From Amoeboradix gromovi (lineage: Eukaryota; Sanchytriomycota; Sanchytriomycetes; Sanchytriales; Sanchytriaceae): a stretch of 11,244 nucleotides of DNA. The DNA lies in the NCBI GenBank assembly GCA_018985225.1, contig JADGIF010000309.1, positions 1 through 11,244 on the forward strand. The letters run 5' to 3'. Under the pieces are notes generated by a model that was given only the letters and a program-made list of their open reading frames with translations, did not search any database and had not been told where the DNA came from. This document shows, one piece after another, positions 1 to 7,035 of the stretch (position 1 is the stretch's first letter; each line of letters opens with the position of its first letter). The position numbers and the translations under genes are program-made.

Positions 1-1752
1 AAAGGCATCGAAGTGGACCATGCAAAGGTGAGTGCAATCAAAGATATGAGAGCGCCTACTACTGTCAGGGGTGTGAGACGCTTCCTCGGCATGGCATCTT
101 ACTATCGCAACTTTGTGCACAAGTTTGCATATACTGCTAACCCGCTGACAAAGCTAATCTCAAAGAATGTGAGATTCCAGTGGTCAGACGAGTGCCAAGA
201 GGCATTTGACGAGCTCAAAGAGTCGCTGTGCAAGGCACCGGTGCTGAAGCATCCAGACTACACAGAGCCATTTGCAATATTTACCGATGCCAGCAACTAC
301 GGTGTTGGGGCTGTGCTTACCCAAGGCGGACAGCCAGTTTGGTTCTCGTCAAGAACACTTACTGCCGCAGAGGTCAAGTATGACACTAGCGAGAAGGAGT
401 GTATAGCTGTTATGTATGGTCTTGACAAGTTCAAACCGTATTTCTATGGGGGTCCAGTAACTGTATTCACAGACCACGGTAACCTGCGCTGGCTCATGGA
501 ACACGAGCAGAAGGGTCGTTTAGCCAGGTGGCAACTGTTTTTACAGCAGTTCGACTTTCAGGTATCGTATGTCAAAGGTATGAACAACCCGGTAGCTGAT
601 TGTCTCAGCAGGGATCTACCTATTGACGAGAAGCAAGTGATGACAGTTGGAGCTGTGAACATTGCTAGTACTGCAGATGCTACTAGTGCTAAAGGATCAG
701 ACAATAGTGCAGACGACAAGAATGTCAGAAAGACAAAAGTCGAAGTCGTCATAAGAAGACCACTGGTCTTTGACAACATAGACTGGGTCAAGCATCAAGG
801 CAAAGATCCGTATGTAAGTCACATCATGCAAGATGTCAAGGAGCCATTTGCTGTGAAGGATGGGCTGCTGCATAGATTGGGACAGGACAAAGACCGAGCA
901 AAGCTTGTCGTGCCTAGTCATCTGATACAGATCGTGATTAAGAAAGCACACGACAGTGAGCTGGCTGCTCATGGCGGTGTCAAGAAGACATGCTACAATC
1001 TGCGAAGCTACTGGTTCCCGTCGTTCAGGAAGACAGTTGAGCAGCATTGTAAAGAGTGCATGGTTTGCATTAGCGCCAAGGGATTTGGCAAGAGACACAA
1101 CGAGCTGTCTACAAGAGAGCCCCTAGACATACTAGAACGGGTGTATATAGATGTGGTGGGACCACTTCCAAACGATACGAGCACTTATGGTAGTGACGCC
1201 AGATACATCCTGACAATGATGGATGACGGCAGTCGGTTTCTCAAAGTCGCATCAATGCGAGGCTGCAAGCGTAGCAATATTATAAAAGAGTTCAAAGAGC
1301 ACTGGATCGGTGTCTTTGGGATACCTCGAGTAGTCGTGACTGATAACAATCAGCAGTTCAAAGGTGAGTTCTCGACTATGTGTGAGGATATGGGCGTGTT
1401 ACAGGAGTACACGGCACCATACTCACCGGAGATAAATGCTGTAGAGCGAGTGCATGGGACACTTATGAACAAGCTCAGAGCATTGCGGTACTCTCTGAAC
1501 AAGCCGTGGACAGAGTGTCTGCCGATAGCGTGTCTATCGTACAACCTCTGCGAGCACAGCATGACAGGGTACGCTCCCTACACCTTGCTGTTTGCCGAAG
1601 ACGTTGATTTCCTCAAGAACACAAAGCTCGATATAGACGAGATCTCGAAGATACGAGATATTGCGAGGACGCAGGCCTTTATGCAAAGTAAGAGGAGAAT
1701 CGAGGACATCAACAAAGGCCAGAACATGCCAAGATGTGACCATTGGCGATAA
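1..1752 (+). CDS. pol: Ty3/gypsy retrotransposon Pol (RT end, RNase H, integrase), partial
   Basis: The frame is open from base 1, so the 5' part lies outside the window. Residues below are numbered from the codon at base 13. Residues 1-50 are the end of reverse transcriptase (RRFLGMASYYRNFV). RNase H follows with likely catalytic D92 (FTDAS), E129 (EKEC), D154 (FTDH) and D196 (VADCLSR). The integrase zinc module is H313, H320, C349, C352. The catalytic core has D380 (YIDVVGPLP), D444 (TDNNQQF) and E478 (NAVERVHGTL). RT before integrase marks Ty3/gypsy rather than copia. Two oddities: the D-D-E spacing after D444 is 33 residues against the usual 35, and the usual glycine after D444 is Asn446. 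The frame runs into a stop at 1750-1752 while the integrase C-terminal module continues in another frame, so this copy probably encodes no full-length Pol. Confidence 0.95.
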   Translation, partial: KGIEVDHAKVSAIKDMRAPTTVRGVRRFLGMASYYRNFVHKFAYTANPLTKLISKNVRFQWSDECQEAFDELKESLCKAPVLKHPDYTEPFAIFTDASNYGVGAVLTQGGQPVWFSSRTLTAAEVKYDTSEKECIAVMYGLDKFKPYFYGGPVTVFTDHGNLRWLMEHEQKGRLARWQLFLQQFDFQVSYVKGMNNPVADCLSRDLPIDEKQVMTVGAVNIASTADATSAKGSDNSADDKNVRKTKVEVVIRRPLVFDNIDWVKHQGKDPYVSHIMQDVKEPFAVKDGLLHRLGQDKDRAKLVVPSHLIQIVIKKAHDSELAAHGGVKKTCYNLRSYWFPSFRKTVEQHCKECMVCISAKGFGKRHNELSTREPLDILERVYIDVVGPLPNDTSTYGSDARYILTMMDDGSRFLKVASMRGCKRSNIIKEFKEHWIGVFGIPRVVVTDNNQQFKGEFSTMCEDMGVLQEYTAPYSPEINAVERVHGTLMNKLRALRYSLNKPWTECLPIACLSYNLCEHSMTGYAPYTLLFAEDVDFLKNTKLDIDEISKIRDIARTQAFMQSKRRIEDINKGQNMPRCDHWR

Positions 1753-1924
1753 GGTGCTAGTCAGGGCAATAGACCCGACTAAGCTGGAGAACAGAGTTCT
1801 GGAAAACACATTCACTGTAAAGGCTCAAGAAGCCGGTAACGTATTTACAATACAGGCCGAAAATGGCCAAGTCTTTAGAAGATCCAGAAAGGATCTCTAC
1901 AAGTTAAGCATAACTAAAAGGTAG
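1661..1924 (+). pseudogene. Integrase C-terminal module, out of frame with the upstream Pol
   Basis: This frame carries GDKVLVRAIDPTKLENRVL, then FRRSRKDLYKL near its end. That is the GDxVLVR beta-barrel module that normally ends Ty3/gypsy integrase and helps DNA binding. The upstream Pol frame reads on to 1752 with a tail that does not look like integrase, while this frame becomes integrase-like from about 1735. The frame change therefore lies around 1690-1735. The first codons of this frame (1661 to about 1730) are probably not translated. A one-event indel in an old copy or a sequencing error would explain it. No known slippery heptamer stands out, so programmed shifting is less likely. 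Confidence 0.8.
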
Positions 1925-2150
1925 GGAAATTTGATTTAGAAAAACAATTCAAAAACTCATAAAAATAAAGCTCATAAAAAATAAAAAAAATCAAAAACAT
2001 TTCTAAGAAAAAATAAATAAAAATTCCAGAAAAGTTTAAAAAATGAAAAAAAATATTTTTAAGATAAAAATCAAAATAATAAGTTTTATTTTACTATCAA
2101 GCGATAGTTGTGCAAAATTGTCTGGTACCTTCTCGTGCAACTATGCACCT
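1925..2150 (+). other. A-rich non-coding stretch between pol and the 3' LTR
   Basis: About 150 bases (1931-2085) are runs of A with a few T, including several AATAAA-like strings. A more mixed stretch follows. It has no coding frame. A 7-bp stem (atagttg at 2104-2110 with caactat near 2137-2143) sits just before the polypurine tract. Such spacers between pol and the 3' LTR are common in Ty3/gypsy elements. Confidence 0.6.
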
Positions 2151-2163
2151 AAAGTAAGGAGGG
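2151..2163 (+). other. Polypurine tract of the retrotransposon
   Basis: AAAGTAAGGAGGG lies directly before the TG that opens the LTR. It is almost all purine, as expected for the RNase H-resistant primer of plus-strand DNA synthesis. Confidence 0.8.
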
Positions 2164-2467
2164 TGTTATGAACTCAAGGTTGCTGAATATCTGTCCGATG
2201 AGGGAACTGTTGAGACCCTGTCAGGTCACAGGATTACACAGTCCCCTGCTAATATAGTTGTGGACCTGGAGTTCAATCAGATAAATACCTCATAGGCCAC
2301 AGGAGACCTAGGAGACGGATAAGATGCGATCACTGGTAAGCACCGTCATCGTGGAAAACTATAAATAGGAACAATTTCTTTAGTAAATATATAAAAACTT
2401 ATGACTTCCAACTCTACTTCACCTCGAGTTAGCGAAATAGCAATAGATCCGAGTGAGGATCCGAACA
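2164..2467 (+). repeat. 3' LTR of the Ty3/gypsy element (right end inferred)
   Basis: The left end is TGTTATGAAC directly after the polypurine tract. A TATA box (TATAAATA, 2360-2367) marks a promoter of the U3 region, and AT-rich sequence with TATATAAAAA follows it. The right end is placed at CCGAACA (2461-2467), because its GAACA is a near inverse of the opening TGTTA and gives a TG...CA element of 304 bp. The 5' LTR is outside the window, so the right end cannot be checked here. The five bases after it (AGCAG) would be the target-site copy. Confidence 0.75.
2360..2367 (+). promoter_or_regulatory. TATA box in the LTR
   Basis: TATAAATA in the middle of the LTR, followed by AT-rich DNA. It is the expected core promoter for the element's transcript, and as a 3' LTR it could also drive transcription rightward into the neighbouring minus-strand gene. 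Confidence 0.6.
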
Positions 2468-3133
2468 AGCAGCAAGTATGCTAAATATTTTGGAGTAGAC
2501 TGGTTTAAAATCATTATAATTGACCAAGAATGAGTCAACTTGTTCAATAGTAGATGCTTTAATAGATTGCACACAATAACTTTCACCAAATTCATCGTAA
2601 ATTTGATCGAGATCAACATGTACGCCTCCAATTTCCAATTTTTTTCTTATTACTACCATTGGATATAATTTATAAGCATCTAAATCAGTTGACTTTAGTA
2701 GTTGGATGACATTTTGAGGAATGTCGATATGTTGTTTAATTGCTTTGTAAGACAAAATATTGTCATCATTACTGCACTTCTTTAACACAAGATAAGCATC
2801 GCTTTCCTTAGCTTTTGTTTCAACTACAACTTTAAGAAAATAGTCTCTTCTCATAAGGTCATTATTTTGCGTATCAACATACCATTCTAAAAATTCTTCT
2901 GTTGCAAGATTATCTGAATCGCTCAATAGCTTAGTGCTGAATACATGTTTTGCATAGACTTGCGCGTATATTGGAGACTTAGCAACCGAGTCCATTTCTA
3001 AACTTTCTTTTAATTTTTTAAACAACTCTTCAAATATTTTGACTTTGAAGCAACCAGCAGTATAGCATTCAAGTTGGCTAGCTGGTATTGTAGTCCAAGC
3101 TAATGACTCTGATAAAAGAGTTGATACTGACAT
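2429..3133 (-). CDS. Unrecognised protein, 3' end replaced by LTR sequence
   Basis: The first ATG in the open frame is at 3133 (MSVSTLLSES), giving 234 residues. The frame stays open upstream to 3187 without another ATG, so a 5' exon cannot be excluded. The protein is soluble-looking, acidic and mostly helical, with no signal peptide or membrane segment, and I do not recognise its family. The residues up to about VYSKIFSILAA come from DNA outside the LTR. The last dozen (CSDPHSDLLLFR) and the stop are read antisense through the inferred LTR end at 2467. The native C-terminus is therefore probably lost, and this is an interrupted gene. It has no visible link to the DUF7869 gene that follows on the same strand about 400 bases away. 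Confidence 0.6.
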   Translation of the reverse strand: MSVSTLLSESLAWTTIPASQLECYTAGCFKVKIFEELFKKLKESLEMDSVAKSPIYAQVYAKHVFSTKLLSDSDNLATEEFLEWYVDTQNNDLMRRDYFLKVVVETKAKESDAYLVLKKCSNDDNILSYKAIKQHIDIPQNVIQLLKSTDLDAYKLYPMVVIRKKLEIGGVHVDLDQIYDEFGESYCVQSIKASTIEQVDSFLVNYNDFKPVYSKIFSILAACSDPHSDLLLFR

Positions 3134-3534
3134 ATTACAAGGAGTAAACAAAATTTTTTTAACTAAAATTACATAAGCTTGATTGGTTTAATTTAAATAA
3201 CTCTTTTGATTGGCTGAAATAAAATCATCAAAATTTAAAAGCATTCATGTGAAAATGCTTTTAGTTTCTAATTGCAACTAATCTAAAACCCAAAAATTCT
3301 GATTAACGTACTTTTGTAAGATTGAGTCTCATTTCTATTAAAGATTTGGCCGTTACCTGTAACTGTGATGAGAGTGCAGTTGATCATATTCTAAATTGAT
3401 TGTACAATAGAGACAGATTACCTGCAGTTGCATTTAATAAACTACTATATTTAAATATTCATAATAGAACGTATTCCCCACTTAGAGCGAAATGTTTCTT
3501 TTTAAATGACACTTAAAATGAAAAGAAAATGTAT
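3134..3534. other. AT-rich intergenic gap with a perfect hairpin
   Basis: No convincing coding frame was found between the two minus-strand genes. The notable structure is a 10-bp perfect stem (TAAAAGCATT, 3236-3245, with AATGCTTTTA, 3254-3263) around an 8-base loop. Confidence 0.5.
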
Positions 3535-4678
3535 TTATTCTGGATACTCTGAATGAAATTCTCTTGGGACGTATCGTTTAGCTTTAATCAAGTCCGTTTT
3601 CTTTCTAGCTGTCAAAGTAGGTGTTTCAAAGACTTCAGGTGTAAATTGGAAGAAATCAGACTCTGGTGTATTCAAGTCCAAGTCGTGTTTGTTCAAATCA
3701 ACAGTAATCGTTTCAGCGTCTGATACCAACTTTTTCAGTATAACTTGTCCCGGTAGATTTTTTTTGAACTCAAAGGACTGATATCCTCGAATTCCAGGAA
3801 TATCGTCAAAGTAGTAATTTAATTTAGAACGATAGTCTTTAAAGCGCCTACCTGGACACACTTTGCATTCGTTGCCACTGGCACTTGTTTCAATCAATGC
3901 TTTGACTTGTTCGACTGTGAATATGTCTTTTAAGGCATATTTCTTCTTAATATGACCAAATCCGGTATCTGGACTAAATTTTGTATGCCCTTTGATCATA
4001 AATCGCATTTCGATCGTATCGCATTTACCAGTCAAACATAACCATGCCAATAACTTCATCATGGTGTTGTTTTTATTCTGTCCAACACAATTATCTGCAA
4101 ACAAAACTAGATGGCGTCTTTGATCAGATGGTAATAGGAAAATATAATCAATTAAGAGACTTACAACATTATCACCACCTTTCTTACCATGATCTTCTCT
4201 GTAAATATAATTCAACTGTTTCTTCTTTGTTTCATTGTAAATACCAAAAAGGTAAATATTCAAAAGAGACAAGAAATACAGTTCTGATGGTTGGTCTTGG
4301 AACTGTGGTAATACCAAGTTTTGACTATAATCAAACGAAACACAAGTTACGTTTGCCAAGTGTTTACAGCGATTGTAGTCAAGTCTTGCTACTTTGGCTT
4401 GATTTAGATGTTCTTGAAAGTCCCTTGTCAAAGCAATCAAAACTATTTCAGACTCCGTATACTTCATGTCGTTCTTGAAAGTGGTGCATGTATCACATAT
4501 CTGATCTAGGAGACCGTATATGAATTGTTTCACAGTCATGAAATAAACGCCGAAAGGTCTCAAATTTAATCTGACTGGAGTTTTCTGAGTTCCAGTATAG
4601 TTCATGCAAGCGAGAAATGCTCAAATGGAGCGTTCTTGTAGACAATCGACTAAAAACGAAATGAGATATAAAGAACAA
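3535..4678 (-). pseudogene. DUF7869-family protein with one frameshift near the N-terminus
   Basis: The main frame begins at ATG 4605 (356 codons), but residues 1-35 are out of register. The family-like N-terminal part (KFETFRRLFHD ... IRSPRSDM) lies in another frame at 4493 to about 4640 and ends in TGA. Family-like sequence resumes as CDTC (C37, C40) in the main frame, so about two bases are missing near 4495. Beyond it are FDYSQN (D92), FADNCVGQNKN (D171), GHTKFSPD (D213) and a second pair C247/C250. These are hallmark motifs of DUF7869, a family of unknown function often found in multicopy, transposon-like settings. Three aspartates after hydrophobic strands suggest an RNase H-like fold, which is inference. 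An AATAAA overlaps the stop codon. It may be a dead copy or carry a sequencing error. Confidence 0.75.
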
Positions 4679-4990
4679 TTCGTTTTTTTCAAGGGAGCAT
4701 TTTCTGAAGACGCTAGATACTATAACAAGTTTCTAAGACATAGAACACCTATTGTAGATTGGTGTAATGTCAGGAATATAAAGCCAAAAGCGTTTTGCGC
4801 TATAGCCGTATCAATCTTAGAATATTTTGATGATCATGGTATACAATCAGCGACTTTTGCTAGGAAGGGACAAGAAGAGAAGAGTGTATTGTTTGAAGAA
4901 ATTGCAAGAAACGGTGGATGGGAAGCGCTATTGGTGCAAGATGTGTACAACCAAATTCACGATACTAATGGGTCGCAAATTTTTAATTAA
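4604..4990 (+). CDS. Unrecognised ORF, head to head with the DUF7869 gene
   Basis: The frame reads 128 residues from ATG 4604, or 109 from ATG 4661 (MRYKEQFVFFKGAF). The second start is preferred because 4604-4640 is antisense to the conserved N-terminal part of the DUF7869 gene. The composition is that of a real globular protein (IKPKAFCAIAVSILEYFDD, GGWEALLVQDVYNQI), with no membrane segment or known motif. The stop is followed at once by ATAAATAAAT, which gives AATAAA poly(A) signals. Its first residues resemble those of the ORF at 6381 in pattern only (EQFVFFKGAF against NQLICFHGIN). I do not recognise it. It could be one end of a larger spliced gene or a captured fragment. Confidence 0.5.
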   Translation: MQARNAQMERSCRQSTKNEMRYKEQFVFFKGAFSEDARYYNKFLRHRTPIVDWCNVRNIKPKAFCAIAVSILEYFDDHGIQSATFARKGQEEKSVLFEEIARNGGWEALLVQDVYNQIHDTNGSQIFN

Positions 4991-5018
4991 ATAAATAAAT
5001 CTTTGAATTTTATTTTTT

Positions 5019-5081
5019 CTAGTCTCGATATAACAGAGCAATATAGGTGAAACCAATCCTAGTCTCGTTTTCATAGAGTAA
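5019..5081 (-). repeat. 40-bp minisatellite unit, about 1.6 copies
   Basis: Read on the minus strand, the unit is GAGACTAGGATTGGTTTCAC followed by CTGATTTACTCTATGAAAAC in its cleanest form. Here one partial unit, one full degenerate unit and the first eight bases of a third lie in tandem. The same unit occurs once in opposite orientation at 5736-5780. Confidence 0.65.
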
Positions 5082-5344
5082 CTTTGAAGTTACATTCAAT
5101 AACGCACCATCTTGAGAGTTGTGCTCTGAACAACATCAAACAAGGATCAAAAGATACCCTTCGATTGCCTTTGTTCAAAATCGTCAATTTTGCTTTTTCA
5201 AACTTTTTGAGATAGTCTCGAAATCACAGAGTGCGTCCCATTTCTTTGGTTTGCTTTCTCTTGGCCATGACTTTATTAGGAAAGGTCTCTATTTATGTGC
5301 AAGACAGTTCTTTCTGGATAGTTCTTAAATGAAAACATACCCAA

Positions 5345-5394
5345 TTATGAATCAGTATTATGAATTAGTATCATGAATTAGTATTAAGAATCAG
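5345..5394 (+). repeat. 13-bp tandem repeat, 3.8 copies
   Basis: Units are TTATGAATCAGTA, TTATGAATTAGTA, TCATGAATTAGTA and TTAAGAATCAG. Adjacent units differ by one to three bases. The period is not a multiple of three and no frame crosses it usefully. Confidence 0.85.
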
Positions 5395-5482
5395 AGGTTT
5401 ATTTGAAATAAAGATTGGATGAAAAAGTAAGAGATTAGCTGTACAGAATATTTATTTTTGAAATTTCGATACAAAAAGTTAT

Positions 5483-5797
5483 CTATTCTCCTTTCATACT
5501 CGTCAACTCCGCAACTAGCTGAATGTCCACTCGCCTCTTAAATCCATAAAATTTAATAAAGCTGAAATAATGTTCCAAATTGTTACAGAAAGTTAGTCCA
5601 GTTTTTATATTTGATGTCCCAATTGGTACTAAAGATTCCTTTAAGTGAAACTTGTTGAAACAACAATCGAGCGTCATAATTGGGTACACCAACTTGCACC
5701 TATGACTACGTGCACCGGAATTACAATGTGAAAGCGCGACTAGGATTGGTTTCACCTGATTTACTCTATGAAAATGAGACCAATAAAAATAATGATT
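5483..5797 (-). CDS. Short unrecognised ORF sharing a 55-bp repeat with 7036-7090
   Basis: The frame is open from 5797 to a TAG at 5483 and has its first ATG at 5678 (MTLDCCFNKF). It contains TSNIKTGLTFCNNLEHYF, which recurs with one stop and a few changes in the minus-strand relic at 7036-7174. A preceding piece also matches loosely (ARSHRCKLVY against VRNHMNAHLVY). The shared block suggests a duplicated gene family on this strand, of which this copy may be one exon. No known domain is seen. A plus-strand frame (5680-5868) overlaps it and only one of the two can be real. Confidence 0.35.
   Translation of the reverse strand, partial: NHYFYWSHFHRVNQVKPILVALSHCNSGARSHRCKLVYPIMTLDCCFNKFHLKESLVPIGTSNIKTGLTFCNNLEHYFSFIKFYGFKRRVDIQLVAELTSMKGE
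5563..5617 (+). repeat. 55-bp dispersed repeat, copy 1
   Basis: It matches 7036-7090 in direct orientation with four mismatches. The core, 5594-5624, also occurs inverted at 6785-6815 with three mismatches over 31 bases. Confidence 0.8.
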
Positions 5798-5868
5798 TTA
5801 TTTACTTGAAGTTCAAATTGAAACCAAAAATTGAATATCCCGTCTTTTGTGGCTTTAAACTATCTTAA
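5680..5868 (+). CDS. Short unrecognised ORF convergent with the 5865-6362 gene
   Basis: 62 codons starting with TTG and lacking a useful ATG, so it would have to be an exon. It contains LVSPDLLYENETNKNN, encoded by the 40-bp minisatellite unit, and a lysine-rich, aromatic tail (FKLKPKIEYPVFCGFKL). Its stop overlaps the stop of the minus-strand gene at 5865. It overlaps the minus-strand frame at 5483-5797. The support is weak. Confidence 0.2.
   Translation: MGTPTCTYDYVHRNYNVKARLGLVSPDLLYENETNKNNDFIYLKFKLKPKIEYPVFCGFKLS
5736..5780 (+). repeat. Inverted copy of the 40-bp minisatellite unit
   Basis: One full unit plus five bases of the next. It matches the reverse complement of 5019-5081, including a 20-base identity (5738-5757 against 5045-5064). 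Confidence 0.75.
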
Positions 5869-6362
5869 TAATATTGGCATAGTCTTGACTTTTCGTCATC
5901 AGAAAAGTTGGTGTTAATGCGATTAAATTCACCAAGATTTACACATAATCTATGAAACGAATACCCAATAAAATAATCCAGGTCAATCCAACTCTCGACA
6001 CCATCAGTCGAGAAGACCAATAAACAGCAATAACCACCGATATCAATCAATTGAGACTTTTTATAAAATGGATCATCGAAAAGTCCTTTTCCATTCTTGA
6101 CAGCATGCGTATCCGAAAACATAAGACAATTGTTAAGATTTATTGAAGATTCAAATGGGCCTTCTTTCGTACATAAATTGGAGCCATCGAGATAATAAGA
6201 GTCGACAAATGCTGAAAAATTCGATAATGGGAAGAGCTCTTCCCTGTCTACTTTCTCTTTATTTAGCATCTTGTTGAATAAATACTTTTTTAATCTTTCA
6301 GCGTCACTCTCATATCTTGCAGGTTGAGGACCATATTTGGCATCGTGCGATTCGAACTGCAT
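5865..6362 (-). CDS. Unrecognised acidic protein, 165 residues or longer
   Basis: The frame begins at ATG 6362 (MQFESHDAKYGPQPARYESD) and ends at TAA 5867-5865. The codons before the ATG run open to 6407 and read TTTCTGTTGAAACGCAG just before it, which looks like a splice acceptor, so the true 5' end may be an upstream exon. The protein is acidic with several aromatic and cysteine residues (DIGGYCCLLVFSTDGVESWI, DLDYFIGYSFHRL), and has no signal peptide, membrane span or motif that I recognise. It is divergent from the ORF at 6381, with only 18 bases between the two ATG codons, and convergent with the doubtful ORF at 5680-5868. The long open length and balanced composition support real coding. 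Confidence 0.55.
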   Translation of the reverse strand: MQFESHDAKYGPQPARYESDAERLKKYLFNKMLNKEKVDREELFPLSNFSAFVDSYYLDGSNLCTKEGPFESSINLNNCLMFSDTHAVKNGKGLFDDPFYKKSQLIDIGGYCCLLVFSTDGVESWIDLDYFIGYSFHRLCVNLGEFNRINTNFSDDEKSRLCQYY

Positions 6363-6380
6363 CTGCGTTTCAACAGAAAA

Positions 6381-6665
6381 ATGAAAGCAAATTATTTTGA
6401 AAACCAATTAATCTGCTTCCATGGCATAAATACAAGAGATATTCACCAGAATAATGAAGATTTCAAGTTTCTAACCAGAAATTGTGATAATGAAGTTCAT
6501 AATCATGTTCTTCACTGGGCGCAAGATATTATTGGAAGAAAAGATAATATAGTCAAGGATCTTATTGAAGAATCCGATGGTTTATCTCACAAAAAAATAG
6601 CTGAATATTCTTTTGATATCTTAGCTTATCATTCCAGAAGGGATGCAGTAATTAAACGAAATTGA
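6381..6665 (+). CDS. Unrecognised 94-residue ORF, divergent from the 5865-6362 gene
   Basis: The frame begins at ATG 6381 (MKANYFENQLICFHGIN) and ends at TGA 6663-6665. An earlier TTG in frame (6324) is not a likely start. The content is hydrophilic with helices (NIVKDLIEESDGLSHKKIAE) and histidine-rich stretches, and I do not know the family. It lies 18 bases from the ATG of the minus-strand gene, which leaves no room for ordinary promoters unless one or both have upstream exons. The layout (plus ORF back to back with a minus ORF) repeats that at 4604. It may be a gene fragment. Confidence 0.4.
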   Translation: MKANYFENQLICFHGINTRDIHQNNEDFKFLTRNCDNEVHNHVLHWAQDIIGRKDNIVKDLIEESDGLSHKKIAEYSFDILAYHSRRDAVIKRN

Positions 6666-6784
6666 TTGCAATGACCGAAAAACTGTCTGAACTTGTGCTC
6701 TTCGTGGCATTTAAGCAAGAAAGCAATTTGAACTGAACAATTGCCAGCCTCCAAAATACGATGCATGGGGTTTCAGTTTGGGGA

Positions 6785-6815
6785 AATTGGGACACCAAAT
6801 ATAAAAACTAGACCA
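6785..6815 (-). repeat. 31-bp inverted copy of the dispersed repeat
   Basis: AATTGGGACACCAAATATAA and onward. It is the reverse complement of 5594-5624 with three mismatches. Confidence 0.75.
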
Positions 6816-7035
6816 AGTCATTTTTAAAGGAGGTGCACCATAAGGAGGAAATACTACCATTAATAAAAGTCCTTTTTCTTCATTAATGTCATTACTCTCT
6901 CTGAAATGTAACGAGATGACCCACTATCTCTTTCAAATATATGAGGTCTTTGAGTGTCTTAGCAAAAGGTGCATTATCTTAGACGATGCTCTTTATCTGT
7001 TCCTTTTAGTTTAATTTACTATCGGTTAATACACT

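Larger units (their letters stand above)
4991..5480. other. Gap with minisatellite remnant and decayed open frames
   Basis: No gene is supported here. 5019-5081 holds about 1.6 copies of a 40-bp unit. 5345-5394 holds a 13-bp tandem repeat. A plus frame from 5119 to 5328 is open for 69 codons but starts with GTG and has no recognisable features. The minus strand has a short frame, ATGGCCAAGAGAAAGC (5258-5273, lysine-rich), that stops after 14 codons. These pieces look like decayed coding DNA. Confidence 0.4.

Noticed and set aside
558-1815. Minus-strand open frames inside the retrotransposon
   Set aside because: They are antisense to clear RNase H and integrase motifs and show no family features.
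2419-2631. Second minus-strand frame overlapping the 2429-3133 gene
   Set aside because: It overlaps the longer frame, with low-complexity composition and no supporting start.
4044-4478. 144-codon plus-strand frame opposite the DUF7869 gene
   Set aside because: It is antisense to the conserved ADN-GQNKN part of the gene, so it is a shadow despite its length.
4603-4606. Two start codons sharing CATG in opposite directions
   Set aside because: The minus-strand ATG is not the real start of the DUF7869 frame, and CATG gives this overlap by chance.
6340-6365. TTCGAATC string resembling a tRNA T-arm (minus strand)
   Set aside because: No acceptor stem or other arms can be folded around it and it lies in a coding frame.
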